A DNA stretch of 64,000 nucleotides from an uncultured Gammaproteobacteria bacterium (GTDB lineage: Bacteria; Pseudomonadota; Gammaproteobacteria; PS1; Pseudothioglobaceae), in assembly GCA_913047325.1 (NCBI GenBank), contig CAJWTP010000001.1, positions 1 through 64,000 of the forward strand. Reading direction: 5' to 3'. Numbering within the stretch: the stretch's first letter is position 1; every line of letters begins with the position of its first letter. A program made the position numbers and the translations under genes. The notes beneath the pieces are model-generated. The model searched no databases, was not told where the DNA came from, and saw only the letters and a program-made list of their open reading frames with translations. Shown here one piece after another: positions 44,085 through 53,604 of this stretch.

Positions 44085-44915
44085 ATGCAAAACAAAACAT
44101 TGATTGGATTTATTGGTGCTGGCAATATGGGTTACGCCTTAATTAAGGGTTTAATAAACAGTGGCTACCCCTCTGAAAATATCAAGGCTAGTGATGCCAA
44201 TGAAGAATTATTACAAAAACGAAACGAAGAGTTTGGGATCAATGTTTATATTGATAATGCAGAACTATTAAAAGCTTGTGATGTCATTGTACTTGCTGTT
44301 AAACCGCAGGTACTCAATGAGGTATGCACAGGATTAAGAGATTCAATAAAACCAAACCACCTTGTAATTTCTATCGTTGCTGGAATTAGAGCGAACGACA
44401 TCAACAGATGGCTAGGGGGTGAATTTGCACTTGTACGGTCGATGCCTAATACGCCCGCTCTTATGCAACAAGGTATAACAGGAATGTTTGCAAATAAACT
44501 AGTAAATGATGAACAGAAAACTATTGTTACAACAATACTTTCAACTGTTGGTCAATGTTTTTGGGTTAAAGAAGAAAAACTAATTGATGCTATTACAGCA
44601 ATTTCTGGAAGCGGCCCTGCCTATTTTTTCTTGCTTATGCAATCTATGACTCAGGCAGCAATTGCATTAGGCTTAGACAAGGAAGCAGCAAGCGCTTTAT
44701 CTGTTCAGACAAGTTATGGAGCTAGCATGATGGCTGTCAAAAGCGAAGAAGATCCTCAAACACTTAGAAGAAACGTAACTTCACCCAACGGAACAACTCA
44801 AGCCGCTATAGAATCATTCCAAGATCAAAACTTTGAGGGTATTGTTGCAACCGCTACAAGAGCAGCTTATGACAAAGCGCATGAAATTAGCATAGAACTC
44901 GGTGAGAAGGAGTAA
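44085..44915 (+). CDS. proC: Pyrroline-5-carboxylate reductase
   Basis: The last step of proline synthesis, 276 residues. NADPH-binding IGFIGAGNMGYALIKGLINS is at the N-terminus, VLAVKPQVLNEV follows near 70, and the C-terminal dimer domain carries AISGSGPAYFFLLMQSM near 170 and LRRNVTSPNGTTQAAIE near 228. It stands alone, divergent from gph and convergent with rsmE; the usual YggS/YggT neighbours are absent. Confidence 0.96.
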   Translation: MQNKTLIGFIGAGNMGYALIKGLINSGYPSENIKASDANEELLQKRNEEFGINVYIDNAELLKACDVIVLAVKPQVLNEVCTGLRDSIKPNHLVISIVAGIRANDINRWLGGEFALVRSMPNTPALMQQGITGMFANKLVNDEQKTIVTTILSTVGQCFWVKEEKLIDAITAISGSGPAYFFLLMQSMTQAAIALGLDKEAASALSVQTSYGASMMAVKSEEDPQTLRRNVTSPNGTTQAAIESFQDQNFEGIVATATRAAYDKAHEISIELGEKE

Positions 44916-44943
44916 ATCACCAATAATATAGAATATTTGGAAA

Positions 44944-45660
44944 TTAACTCCCCCATAAGAGTTGCATGTTGGCAATCGCCACAAGAGAGGCTGTCTCAGT
45001 TCTTAAAACCCTCTTCCCCAACAAAACCGATTGGAAGCCTGCTCCATTAGCTAGTTCTATTTCCTGACCACTTAAACCCCCTTCAGGGCCAATTAAAATA
45101 GTTGCCATAGAGGTTGGCCTAATATCTGGCAATTTATTAGTTGCCTTATGGTGCAATACAAAACCATTAGGATTCTTAACACTTAGTAGTTCGCTTAGTG
45201 TTTTTTGGGTAGCAACATCAACAACCACCGCTCTACCTGATTGAGCGCATGCGTGATTAGCTATCTTTTGCCAGTGCTCAATTCTTTTGGCGATTTTTTC
45301 ACCTTTCAGTCTAACTACACAACGCTCTGTCTGAAGAGGTATTATCCTATTTACACCAAGCTCAACAGCTTTTTGAATTAAAAAATCCATTTTCTCACCC
45401 TTTGCAATGCCTTGTGCAAGTGTTAAATCTAAACTTGACTCTGAATTATTTTTTTTCTTAGCAATAACTTCTACTTTGCAAGTTTTTTTAACAGTAACAA
45501 TTTTTACTGAGTAATCAAAACCATCACCATTAAACAATGTAATGATGTTGCCAATTGGAAAGCGTAATACCTTTAAGAGGTGATGCTGAGTGTCCTTATC
45601 CAAATCAACCTCGTTACCTACTTTGAATACTTTATTTTGATATAGTCGAATGTTTTTCAT
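44944..45660 (-). CDS. rsmE: 16S rRNA (uracil-1498-N3)-methyltransferase
   Basis: A SPOUT-class methyltransferase of 238 residues. The N-terminal PUA-like part has HHLLKVLRFPIGNIITLFNG, followed by ALAQGIAKGEKMDFLIQKAVELG-like spacing near 82-103. The SAM-binding knot is made by TILIGPEGGLSGQEIELA near 190 and VLLGKRVLRTETASLVAIA near 213. It is divergent from pepP with a 48-base gap. Confidence 0.95.
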   Translation of the reverse strand: MKNIRLYQNKVFKVGNEVDLDKDTQHHLLKVLRFPIGNIITLFNGDGFDYSVKIVTVKKTCKVEVIAKKKNNSESSLDLTLAQGIAKGEKMDFLIQKAVELGVNRIIPLQTERCVVRLKGEKIAKRIEHWQKIANHACAQSGRAVVVDVATQKTLSELLSVKNPNGFVLHHKATNKLPDIRPTSMATILIGPEGGLSGQEIELANGAGFQSVLLGKRVLRTETASLVAIANMQLLWGS

Positions 45661-45708
45661 GGTATCGTTTTGGCACTGTATTAAGCAAATTTAGATATTA
45701 CAACAAAA

Positions 45709-46926
45709 ATGATACATCAAAAAAGACGACAAGAATTATTAAGAAAATTAGAACGCAACGCAATAGTTATTGTTAGCACTAACAGCGAACAAAAAAGAAA
45801 TGGCGATGTCAACTATCCATTCCGTCCTGACAGTAATTTTTGGTATCTAACGGGCTTTACTGAGCCTGATGCTGTTGCAGTTATTTCGAAAGACAACTAC
45901 GCCATTTTTCTTAGGCCTAAAGATCAAAAAAAAGAAATTTGGGACGGCGAAAGACTTGGCATTGAAATTGCCCCTGAAGAGCTATTAGCCAATAAAGCCT
46001 ACCCCATTGAGAGTTTTTTTGACGAAATTAAAATACTAATTAATAAAGACAAGATTGTATACTTTGACGACTCAAGTACAAACATAATTAATAAATCCAT
46101 TATTTCATCCTTAAATAGCTCTTTCGAACCGTTAAAGCCATATTTATCAGAAATGCGACTTCTAAAAGACCAAGATGAAATAAACAAAATGCAACTTTCA
46201 GCACAATATAGTGCAGAAACACATATGATGGTGATGAAAACGGTAAAGCCTGGGATGTATGAATATCAGGTGGCAGCCATTTTTGATTCAGAATTTACAA
46301 GGCGAAACTCTAGGCATGCCTATCCGCCTATCGTAGCAGGAGGAAACAATGCTTGTGTCCTCCACTATATTGAAAATAACAAAAAACTAAATGACGGCGA
46401 CTTACTCCTTGTTGACGCTGGCTGTGAAATCTCAGGATATGCTTCAGACGTTACACGTACCTTCCCGATAAATGGCAGTTTTAATGACGCGCAAAGGGAA
46501 ATATACGAGATTGTCTTAAATGCACAAAAGTCTGCCATTAACTGCATAAAACCGGGCGAAAAGGTTAACAGGCCGCATGAAATTGCCTGCGATATTATTT
46601 CTAAGGGCCTCACTAAGCTAGGAATCATAAAAGACTCCAGCGGATTAAGGGATTATTACATGCATAACACAGGGCACTGGTTAGGTCTGGACGTGCATGA
46701 TGTTGGCGAATACAAGACTGACGATGATTATCGATGCTTTGAAGAATGCATGGTGATGACAGTTGAACCAGGAATCTATATACGTAAGAATGATAAAATT
46801 GACTCTAAGTACTGGGGAATTGGAGTAAGGATTGAAGATGATATCCTTGTCACTGCTGATGGCTATAAAATTCTCTCAAATTCTGTCGTCAAAGAAATAG
46901 AAGATATAGAACATATAATGAATTAA
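45709..46926 (+). CDS. pepP: Xaa-Pro aminopeptidase
   Basis: An M24 metallopeptidase of 405 residues releasing N-terminal residues next to proline. The N-terminal creatinase-like domain has PFRPDSNFWYLTGFTEPDA. The catalytic pita-bread domain carries the two-metal ligands in LLVDAGCEISGYASDVTRTF near 235, NTGHWLGLDVHDVGEY near 325, MTVEPGIYI near 355 and GVRIEDDILVT near 380. It is seven bases ahead of trpD. Confidence 0.95.
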   Translation: MIHQKRRQELLRKLERNAIVIVSTNSEQKRNGDVNYPFRPDSNFWYLTGFTEPDAVAVISKDNYAIFLRPKDQKKEIWDGERLGIEIAPEELLANKAYPIESFFDEIKILINKDKIVYFDDSSTNIINKSIISSLNSSFEPLKPYLSEMRLLKDQDEINKMQLSAQYSAETHMMVMKTVKPGMYEYQVAAIFDSEFTRRNSRHAYPPIVAGGNNACVLHYIENNKKLNDGDLLLVDAGCEISGYASDVTRTFPINGSFNDAQREIYEIVLNAQKSAINCIKPGEKVNRPHEIACDIISKGLTKLGIIKDSSGLRDYYMHNTGHWLGLDVHDVGEYKTDDDYRCFEECMVMTVEPGIYIRKNDKIDSKYWGIGVRIEDDILVTADGYKILSNSVVKEIEDIEHIMN

Positions 46927-46933
46927 TAAAATC

Positions 46934-47950
46934 ATGAATATACAACAAGCCATAAAATCTGTTATTGCCAAACAAGATTTAAGTGAAGGTCAAATGCATG
47001 ATGTAATGAATAGCATTATGACAGGCCAGACAACTGACGCACAGATTGGCGCCTTCCTAATTGGACTTTCAATGAAAGGAGAAACTATTGAAGAAATAAC
47101 TGCTAGCGCCAAAGTTATGAGAGCTCTTGCAACTCCGGTAGAAATAAATAGTTCCGATTATTTAGTTGATACTTGCGGGACAGGAGGCGATGGCCTAGGA
47201 CTGTTTAATATTTCAACAGCTTCTGCCTTCGTAGTTGCCGCAGCAGGCGGTAAAGTCGCTAAACACGGAAATCGTTCAATCTCTTCAAAATCAGGTAGTG
47301 CTGATGTTCTAGAGTCTGCTGGGGTCAACCTTGATTTAAGCCCAAGAATTATCGGCCAATGCGTTGAAGAAATTGGTGTCGGTTTTATGTTTGCCCCAGC
47401 CCACCATAGTGCAATGAAGCATGCCATTGGTCCTAGAAAAGAGCTAGCAGTTAGAACTATATTTAATGTTTTGGGACCGCTAACAAATCCAGCAAAAGCC
47501 CCTAATCAGGTAATGGGAGTCTACGATAAAAGCTTAATTGAACCTATCGCTAATGTACTTAAAGGTCTTGGTTCTCGTCACGTGATGGTTGTCCACTCTG
47601 CGGATGGTCTTGACGAATTATCTGTCGCTGACAAAACTTATGTAGCAGAATTAAAGGATGGAGTTGTTACAACTTATACAATACACCCAGAAGAATTGGA
47701 TCTCGCCCTGGGAGATTTAAACGACATCAAAGCAGATGACGCTAAAGACTCACTTAATATAATCAAAGATGCTTTTTCCGGGAAGGAAGGAGCAGCAAGA
47801 GATATTATCTCTCTAAATGCAGGTGCTGCAATCTATGTTTGCGGACTAACTGGTTCTCTGAAGCCAGGCATTGAAAAAGCAAGACTAGCACTTTCAGATG
47901 GAAGCGCACAGCAAAAACTTGATGATTATATTAAGACCAGCAATAGCTGA
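46934..47950 (+). CDS. trpD: Anthranilate phosphoribosyltransferase
   Basis: The second tryptophan-pathway enzyme, joining anthranilate to PRPP, 338 residues. VDTCGTGGDGLGLFNIST near 77 binds PRPP, KHGNRSISSKSGSADVLE near 107 binds metal and substrate, and FAPAHHSAMKHAIGPRKELA and TIFNVLGPLTNPA follow. It is the only trp gene here; it sits between pepP and orn rather than in a trp operon. It starts seven bases after the pepP stop. Confidence 0.96.
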   Translation: MNIQQAIKSVIAKQDLSEGQMHDVMNSIMTGQTTDAQIGAFLIGLSMKGETIEEITASAKVMRALATPVEINSSDYLVDTCGTGGDGLGLFNISTASAFVVAAAGGKVAKHGNRSISSKSGSADVLESAGVNLDLSPRIIGQCVEEIGVGFMFAPAHHSAMKHAIGPRKELAVRTIFNVLGPLTNPAKAPNQVMGVYDKSLIEPIANVLKGLGSRHVMVVHSADGLDELSVADKTYVAELKDGVVTTYTIHPEELDLALGDLNDIKADDAKDSLNIIKDAFSGKEGAARDIISLNAGAAIYVCGLTGSLKPGIEKARLALSDGSAQQKLDDYIKTSNS

Positions 47951-47957
47951 ATGAGAC

Positions 47958-48500
47958 ATGAATAAAAAAACTAACCTTATTTGGATTGATCTTGAAATGA
48001 CTGGATTAGTTCCTGAAAAAGATGTCATCATTGAAATAGCCACTGTTGTTACAGATGCGGATTTGAATGTTGTAGCAGAAGGACCCTCTATAGCAATCCA
48101 TCAGAGTGATGATTATCTTAATAATATGGACGAGTGGAACACTAATCAACACTCTAAATCTGGCCTAGTAAAGCGAGTTAGAGAAAGTAAAATTACATCA
48201 AAAAAGGCTGAAAAACAGACTATAGATTTCTTAATAGAGTATGTGAGTCCAGGGGTCTCGCCAATGTGTGGAAATTCAATCTGTCAAGATAGAAGATTCC
48301 TATACAACTACATGCCAAATCTTGAAAAATTTTTCCATTACCGTCATATTGATGTATCAACATTAAAAGAGCTGGCCATACGTTGGAAGCCAAAAGTAAT
48401 TTCAACATCAAACAAACAAACGAAGCATTTGGCATTGTCTGATGTTTACGATTCTATAAATGAGCTAAAACACTATCGAGAACATTTTATTGATGCCTGA
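47958..48500 (+). CDS. orn: Oligoribonuclease
   Basis: A DEDDh 3'-5' exoribonuclease that degrades 2-5 nt RNAs and linear di-GMP, 180 residues. [15 protein letters not shown] supplies the first acidic pair, [20 protein letters not shown] the third Asp, and [21 protein letters not shown] the His/Asp. The protein is of standard size and usually essential in gammaproteobacteria. It is eight bases after trpD and overlaps ispE by eight bases. Confidence 0.97.
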   Translation: MNKKTNLIWIDLEMTGLVPEKDVIIEIATVVTDADLNVVAEGPSIAIHQSDDYLNNMDEWNTNQHSKSGLVKRVRESKITSKKAEKQTIDFLIEYVSPGVSPMCGNSICQDRRFLYNYMPNLEKFFHYRHIDVSTLKELAIRWKPKVISTSNKQTKHLALSDVYDSINELKHYREHFIDA

Positions 48501-49353
48501 AGTAACTTATCTTGCGCCAGCAAAAATTAATCTTTTTTTGCATATCACCTCAAAAAGACCTGATGGCTACCATAACTTACAAACTATTTTCCAGCTTTTA
48601 GATTATGGCGATGAAATTACTTTTCGTTTAAGAAGTGATGGCGAAATTAATCGCGTTTATGGTAATGAATCTATTCCTCCAGAACAAGACTTATTATTGC
48701 AAAGTGCAAACATCTTAAAAAGACACAGTGGAACGGCAGCTGGGATTGATATGGGTATCAATAAAAAAATACCAACAGGTGGTGGTCTTGGAGGCGGTAG
48801 TTCAAATGCTGCAACTGTATTGATTGCACTTAACAAAATATGGAATCTTAAGTTACCTGAAAATGAAATCTTCAAAATTGGACAAACTCTAGGAGCAGAT
48901 GTCCCTGTATTTATCAATGGATATAGTGCTTGGGCTGAAGGAACTGGAGACATATTAACTCCAATGAATTTACCAAGACACTTCTATCTGGTTGTTTCAA
49001 TAAATAAAAAGATATCAACGAAAGAAATTTTCTCTCACAAAGCATTGACAATGTCGCCCGTACAAAGGAAAATACCTGACTTTTCATTACTTTCAAATCT
49101 ACACAACGACTGCTTAGATGCTGCAATCGATTTAGAGAATGATATAAAAGAGGCTTTAAGCTATCTGGACTCGACAAAATGCCATCTTGGTAACGCTAAA
49201 ATGACAGGTAGTGGGTGTTGTGTTTTTGTTGCTTTTGAAAGAAAAAAAGATGCAGTGATAGCAAAAGAAGAATTGCCATCACAATGGTTTGGTTTTGTCG
49301 CGCAAGCGATTGATAAATCACCGTCACACAATTGGGATGTCGCCAAGCGGTAA
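48493..49353 (+). CDS. ispE: 4-diphosphocytidyl-2-C-methyl-D-erythritol kinase
   Basis: A GHMP kinase of the MEP isoprenoid pathway, 286 residues. [20 protein letters not shown] is at the N-terminus, the ATP loop is [17 protein letters not shown] near 95, and the C-terminal [12 protein letters not shown] near 237 closes the fold. The ATG at 48493 overlaps the orn stop. The last six sense codons and the stop (49333-49353) lie inside the tRNA-Gln gene, so the C-terminal WDVAKR is encoded by the tRNA acceptor and D-arm region. Confidence 0.95.
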   Translation: MPEVTYLAPAKINLFLHITSKRPDGYHNLQTIFQLLDYGDEITFRLRSDGEINRVYGNESIPPEQDLLLQSANILKRHSGTAAGIDMGINKKIPTGGGLGGGSSNAATVLIALNKIWNLKLPENEIFKIGQTLGADVPVFINGYSAWAEGTGDILTPMNLPRHFYLVVSINKKISTKEIFSHKALTMSPVQRKIPDFSLLSNLHNDCLDAAIDLENDIKEALSYLDSTKCHLGNAKMTGSGCCVFVAFERKKDAVIAKEELPSQWFGFVAQAIDKSPSHNWDVAKR

Positions 49354-49407
49354 GGCAACGGGTTTTGATCCCGTCATGCGCAGGTTCAAATCCTGCCATC
49401 CCAGCCA
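49333..49407 (+). tRNA. tRNA-Gln (anticodon TTG)
   Basis: A complete cloverleaf. The acceptor TGGGATG pairs with CATCCCA, the D-arm is GCCAAGCGGTAAGGC, the anticodon stem ACGGG/CCCGT encloses TTTTGAT with anticodon TTG at 49365-49367, and the T-arm is GCAGGTTCAAATCCTGC. The CCA end (405-407) is encoded. It strongly resembles E. coli tRNA-Gln. It overlaps the ispE 3' end by 21 bases on the same strand. Confidence 0.97.
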
Positions 49408-49488
49408 TCTTCTTTATTAAATAAACATTAAATCCTTATCGGGTAAACTATATTTATATTATTTATGAATTTTTATTAAGCATCTATC

Positions 49489-49968
49489 ATGAGTGAAAAA
49501 TTTTATCAATTCAATATTAATCAACTTAATGGTGAAGAGATTTCATTTAATAAACTCAAAGGAAAGGTAGTTCTAGTCGTTAATACAGCAAGTAAATGTG
49601 GTCTAACCTATCATTACACAGGACTAGAGAAGCTTTATCAGGAATACAAAGACACTGGGTTTGTAATAATTGGCTTTCCTTGTAATCAATTTGGCAAACA
49701 AGAGCCAGGGACTTCAGAAGAAATACAAGATTTTTGTAGCCATAATTATGATGTCACCTTCCCTTTGTCTGAAAAGATTGAAGTCAATGGCCCAGATGCG
49801 CACCCTCTTTATAAATATTTAAAAAAAGAATTAAAGGGCAAATTAAATGACAGTATCAAATGGAATTTTACGAAATTTCTAATTGATCGTAATGGTATGC
49901 CTTTCAAACGCTTTGGCTCGACAGTTGAGCCTGAAGATATAAGACCATTCATTGATGAACTGACATAA
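49489..49968 (+). CDS. Glutathione peroxidase family protein
   Basis: A 159-residue thiol peroxidase of the BtuE/GPx family. The active-site tetrad is visible: Cys (not selenocysteine) in NTASKCGLTYHYTGLE near 37, Gln in GFPCNQFGKQEPG near 71, Trp and Asn in SIKWNFTKFLIDRNG near 125. It lacks a signal peptide, so it is cytoplasmic; bacterial Cys-type members usually use thioredoxin. It lies 81 bases after tRNA-Gln. Confidence 0.93.
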   Translation: MSEKFYQFNINQLNGEEISFNKLKGKVVLVVNTASKCGLTYHYTGLEKLYQEYKDTGFVIIGFPCNQFGKQEPGTSEEIQDFCSHNYDVTFPLSEKIEVNGPDAHPLYKYLKKELKGKLNDSIKWNFTKFLIDRNGMPFKRFGSTVEPEDIRPFIDELT

Positions 49969-50021
49969 CTCACCTCTGCCGAAAGCAAATTCCTATCCCT
50001 TTAACTAAAACTTATATAGTA

Positions 50022-50438
50022 ATGAAAAGCAAAGAACTTACTTTTTTCAAAGTCTTTTTTATAACTGCATCTTTATGGAATTTAATAGGTGCATTTTTCG
50101 GTTATTTCAACACCGCCTATACTTTTAACGGCTTTTTTGACAGAGAATTAACAGACCCTCTATTTTATGCCATTTATCAAGGTACTTGGGGAACAACACT
50201 TGTATATTTTATAGGTTACGCAATTGTTGCTTACAACCCTCTAAAACACTACGGTATTGTAATTGTTGGCGGAATCGGCAAAGTTGGTTTTGCAATTTCC
50301 TTATTTAAGCTTTACCTGTCGGGACTCGCCAATTCTGTTGTATTCATTGTAATCATAGGCGATCTCATTTTTTCACTCTTTTTCGTGTATTATTTTTTCC
50401 GATTGTACGATGTAAACAAAAAGATAATTAATCAATGA
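50022..50438 (+). CDS. Four-helix membrane protein of unknown function
   Basis: A 138-residue protein I do not recognise. Four hydrophobic segments are visible near residues 8-26, 48-68, 75-95 and 104-126, with a basic C-terminus (LYDVNKKIINQ). A WNLIGAFFGYFN motif in the first helix is notable. No enzyme motif is seen. It lies 53 bases after the glutathione peroxidase gene and 80 before prs, and base composition matches its neighbours. Confidence 0.75.
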   Translation: MKSKELTFFKVFFITASLWNLIGAFFGYFNTAYTFNGFFDRELTDPLFYAIYQGTWGTTLVYFIGYAIVAYNPLKHYGIVIVGGIGKVGFAISLFKLYLSGLANSVVFIVIIGDLIFSLFFVYYFFRLYDVNKKIINQ

Positions 50439-50483
50439 AAATTATTTCAAAAAAACTATTATGTTTAATAGGATGATTTCTTT

Positions 50484-50490
50484 GTATAAT
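50484..50490 (+). promoter_or_regulatory. Extended -10 element ahead of prs
   Basis: TTTGTATAAT gives a consensus TATAAT (50485-50490) 28 bases before the prs ATG, with a poor -35 at the expected distance. Confidence 0.45.
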
Positions 50491-50518
50491 TGGCATCAAA
50501 TAGCATAGACTCAACATA

Positions 50519-51481
50519 ATGTCATTAGATAAAATCAAGATTTTTAGTGGAAACGCCAATCCGCATCTGTCTAGTGAGATTATTGCTAGTCTGAAAATTA
50601 GCCAGAGCAAAGCCTTTGTTGGCAAGTTTAGCGATGGCGAATCACAAGTTGAGATATTGGACAACGTTCGTGGTTGTGACGTCTTTGTTATTCAACCAAC
50701 TTGCAGACCATCACCAGCCGAGACACTTATGGAGCTTCTAATAATGGTGGACGCGCTTAAGCGCTCATCAGCTGGTCGAATTACAGCAGTAGTCCCTTAT
50801 CTAGGTTACTCACGACAAGATAGACGGTCTCGTCTAACCCGAGTACCAATAACAGCAAGGCTTGTTGCTCAAATGATAGAGACATCAGGTGTAAACCGTA
50901 TTTTAACGATGGATTTACATGCCGACCAAATACAAGGTTTTTTTAATATTCCTATTGACAATATATACGCTCAACCTGTTCTGGTTCAAGATATTTTAGC
51001 TTGCAACTATAAAGACATAGTCGTCGTCTCACCGGATGTTGGCGGGGTTGCAAGAGCTAGAGCTGCAGCAAAAAGAATTAATGATGCCGACCTTGCCATT
51101 ATCGATAAAAGACGTCCGGAACCTAATTTAGTTAAAGTGATGAATGTAATTGGTGATGTGTCCGGTCGTACTTGTATCATAATAGATGATATGGTTGATA
51201 CTGCCGGAACACTTTGTCAGGCAGCAGATATATTGAAGGAGAAAGGTGCAAACAAGGTTGTAGCATACGCTACACACGCAGTTCTATCTGGGGCTGCTGT
51301 AGAAAATATCGCTAATTCTTCTCTGAATGAGCTTGTCGTCACTAATACAATACCTTTGAATGACGAAGCAACAGCATGTTCAAAAATTAGACAATTATCA
51401 ATTGCTCAAACACTTGCAGATGTTATAAGAAGAATCAGTAATGAGCAGTCAATTAGTTCAATTTTTGCAGACTCGAAGTAA
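50519..51481 (+). CDS. prs: Ribose-phosphate pyrophosphokinase
   Basis: Makes PRPP for purine, pyrimidine, histidine, tryptophan and NAD synthesis, 320 residues. [15 protein letters not shown] is at the N-terminus, [18 protein letters not shown] near 55, [12 protein letters not shown] near 98, [17 protein letters not shown] near 130 and the PRPP loop [12 protein letters not shown] near 222. In many gammaproteobacteria ispE, tRNA-Gln and prs are consecutive; here gpx and a membrane-protein gene intervene. Confidence 0.97.
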   Translation: MSLDKIKIFSGNANPHLSSEIIASLKISQSKAFVGKFSDGESQVEILDNVRGCDVFVIQPTCRPSPAETLMELLIMVDALKRSSAGRITAVVPYLGYSRQDRRSRLTRVPITARLVAQMIETSGVNRILTMDLHADQIQGFFNIPIDNIYAQPVLVQDILACNYKDIVVVSPDVGGVARARAAAKRINDADLAIIDKRRPEPNLVKVMNVIGDVSGRTCIIIDDMVDTAGTLCQAADILKEKGANKVVAYATHAVLSGAAVENIANSSLNELVVTNTIPLNDEATACSKIRQLSIAQTLADVIRRISNEQSISSIFADSK

Positions 51482-51535
51482 CCACAATACCACACTAAGA
51501 TACTGATTTAAAATAAAAACAGCCAGTCGAGTTAT

Positions 51536-51542
51536 GTATAAT
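51536..51542 (+). promoter_or_regulatory. Extended -10 element ahead of rpoD
   Basis: TATGTATAAT ends at 51542, about 30 bases before the rpoD ATG. The -35 at the expected distance is poor, but the TG extension compensates in sigma-70 promoters. Confidence 0.45.
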
Positions 51543-51572
51543 TCTCTCTTTGTTTTGTAAAAAACTTCAATT

Positions 51573-53396
51573 ATGAAATCTAGCAAAAAGGACCACAAAG
51601 AAGCCCTTCAAAACTTAATCTTAATTGGTAAAGAGCAGGGCTACCTAACTTACTCCGAAATTAACGATATCCTACCCCAAGATTTATTAACACCTGAACA
51701 GGTAGAGCCAATTGTTACAATTTTGGAGGAACTCGATATTGCAGTTTCTGACGAAGCTCCAGATGCAGACACGTTGGTTATGGAGACAGGTGGTAAAGCT
51801 CAATCAACCTCTGCAGAAGTTGCAATTGCAGCTCTGGCCGCTCTAGATTCTGAGTTTGGGAGAACAACAGACCCTGTTCGCATGTATATGCGCGAAATGG
51901 GTGTTGTAGAACTACTTGAACAACAAGATGAGGTCCGTATTGCTAAAGAAATTGAGGCAGGTGTATTTGAAATCATGCAGGCCATTACCCTTTATCCAGA
52001 AATCTCAGTTTACTTCTTTAAAGCTTATACTAGACTCGAGGAAGGCAAATGTAAAATGACTGATGTCGTTATTGGCTATCAGGGTGATGCAGAAGAGTTT
52101 GAGGAAAAGCAAGCTCTTGTTGAAGAAAAATTAGCTAATCTAGAAGATATTGGAGATCAAGAGGAAGAAGATTTCGACGAACTAGAATATACAGGTCCTG
52201 ACGAAGGTGAGGTGTATGAACGTTTTGAAAAAATTCAAAAAGCTTTTAACAGCTATACAAAAGCTAATAATAAGAATGGCTATCTTGATGAAAAAACTAT
52301 CAAAGCTCGACAAAAATTCTCGGCTTGTATTTCAGACTTAAGACTTGCGCCAAAATTAGTGAGTACCATGATGGAGCTTGTAAGTGGTCGTATTGATGAA
52401 GTTAAAATAAGAGAGAAAACAATTCGTGATACTTGTCTTGAAGCTGGTATGCCAAAAGAAGTTTTTTATAACTCATTTCCTGGTAATGAAACCAACCTTG
52501 ACTGGCTTAAATCAATTAGCCTTGATAAGTCTGTCATAGAATCACTCAAGAAACACGAAGATGACATCTACTACGCGCAGAAAAGTCTCTTAGAGCAAGA
52601 AAAAGAGATGCAAATAACTACTGCTGAATTAAAAGAAATTAACAAAAAATATAGACAAGGCGACCGCAAGGCCAAAAAAGCAAAAAGTCAAATGATTGAA
52701 GCCAATCTAAGACTTGTCATCTCAATTGCAAAAAAATACGCTAACCGTGGTTTACAATTCCTAGATCTTATCCAAGAAGGAAATGTTGGCCTAATGAAGG
52801 CAGTCGATAAGTTTGAGTATCGTCGCGGCTACAAATTCTCGACCTATGCAACATGGTGGATTCGTCAGGCAATCACTCGTTCAATAGCCGATCAGGCACG
52901 CACAATTAGAATTCCTGTCCATATGATTGAAACAATCAATAAGCTCAACCGTGTTCGCCGACAACTCCTACAAAAATTTGGTAGGGAAGCTACCCCAGAG
53001 GAGCTTGCAGTTGAAATGGAGTTGCCCGAATATAAGATAAATAAAATTCTTAAAATTGCCAAAGAGCCTTTATCCATGGAAAATCCTGTTGGTGATGATG
53101 AAGATTCTACAATTGGTGACTTTATCGAGGATGAAAAGCTTTCTTCGCCAGTGGAGGTCACGACTAGAGAGAGTTTAAAGGAAACTACCAGTGATCTTTT
53201 AGCTAACCTTTCTCCAAGAGAGGCAAAAGTATTGAAAATGCGATTTGGAATAGATATGAGTACAGACCATACCCTAGAAGAGGTTGGACGTCAATTTGAT
53301 GTTACACGCGAACGAATTCGTCAAATTGAAGCGAAAGCTTTACGTAAGTTAAGACATCCGTCACGCGCTCATAAATTACAAAGCTTTTTGGAATAA
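51573..53396 (+). CDS. rpoD: RNA polymerase primary sigma factor (sigma-70)
   Basis: The housekeeping sigma factor, 607 residues. Region 1.1 spans about 1-80, region 1.2 begins [18 protein letters not shown] near 108, and an acidic non-conserved region with an EEEDFDELE stretch near 200 is typical of proteobacterial RpoD. Region 2 includes [17 protein letters not shown] and [17 protein letters not shown], and region 4 ends with [18 protein letters not shown]. rpsU-dnaG are not directly upstream. A tRNA-Ile2 gene follows after ten bases. Confidence 0.98.
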   Translation: MKSSKKDHKEALQNLILIGKEQGYLTYSEINDILPQDLLTPEQVEPIVTILEELDIAVSDEAPDADTLVMETGGKAQSTSAEVAIAALAALDSEFGRTTDPVRMYMREMGVVELLEQQDEVRIAKEIEAGVFEIMQAITLYPEISVYFFKAYTRLEEGKCKMTDVVIGYQGDAEEFEEKQALVEEKLANLEDIGDQEEEDFDELEYTGPDEGEVYERFEKIQKAFNSYTKANNKNGYLDEKTIKARQKFSACISDLRLAPKLVSTMMELVSGRIDEVKIREKTIRDTCLEAGMPKEVFYNSFPGNETNLDWLKSISLDKSVIESLKKHEDDIYYAQKSLLEQEKEMQITTAELKEINKKYRQGDRKAKKAKSQMIEANLRLVISIAKKYANRGLQFLDLIQEGNVGLMKAVDKFEYRRGYKFSTYATWWIRQAITRSIADQARTIRIPVHMIETINKLNRVRRQLLQKFGREATPEELAVEMELPEYKINKILKIAKEPLSMENPVGDDEDSTIGDFIEDEKLSSPVEVTTRESLKETTSDLLANLSPREAKVLKMRFGIDMSTDHTLEEVGRQFDVTRERIRQIEAKALRKLRHPSRAHKLQSFLE

Positions 53397-53406
53397 CCCC
53401 TTCCCC

Positions 53407-53483
53407 GGGCCTATAGCTCAGTTGGTTAGAGCAGTCGACTCATAATCGATTGGTCCTTGGTTCAAGTCCAAGTAGGCCCACCA
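53407..53483 (+). tRNA. tRNA-Ile2 (anticodon CAT, lysidine-modified)
   Basis: A complete cloverleaf: acceptor GGGCCTA/TAGGCCC, D-arm GCTCAGTTGGTTAGAGC, anticodon CAT at 53441-53443 in loop CTCATAA, T-arm CTTGGTTCAAGTCCAAG, and encoded CCA. A CAT anticodon could mean Met, but the anticodon arm CGACTCATAATCG and the TTGGTC variable region match E. coli tRNA-Ile2 (ileX) rather than elongator or initiator Met. It shares the terminator after it with rpoD. Confidence 0.9.
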
Positions 53484-53490
53484 AATTTTA

Positions 53491-53517
53491 AAAAACCTAG
53501 CTTATCGCTAGGTTTTT
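53491..53517 (+). terminator. Terminator of rpoD and tRNA-Ile2
   Basis: AAAACCTAGC and GCTAGGTTTT make a ten-base stem around TTATC, followed by a T run, starting eight bases after the tRNA CCA end. Confidence 0.9.
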
Positions 53518-53604
53518 TATTGATAGACAATCAAAATTCAAATTCTTATAAAATTGTTATGTTCAATACAATACTAAGTGTTTAGAAGAAGAACAATAAA
53601 ACCT

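Noticed and set aside
53407-53483. tRNA with CAT anticodon as tRNA-Met
   Set aside because: The anticodon arm and variable region match tRNA-Ile2 rather than elongator or initiator Met tRNAs; a lysidine-modified C is expected.
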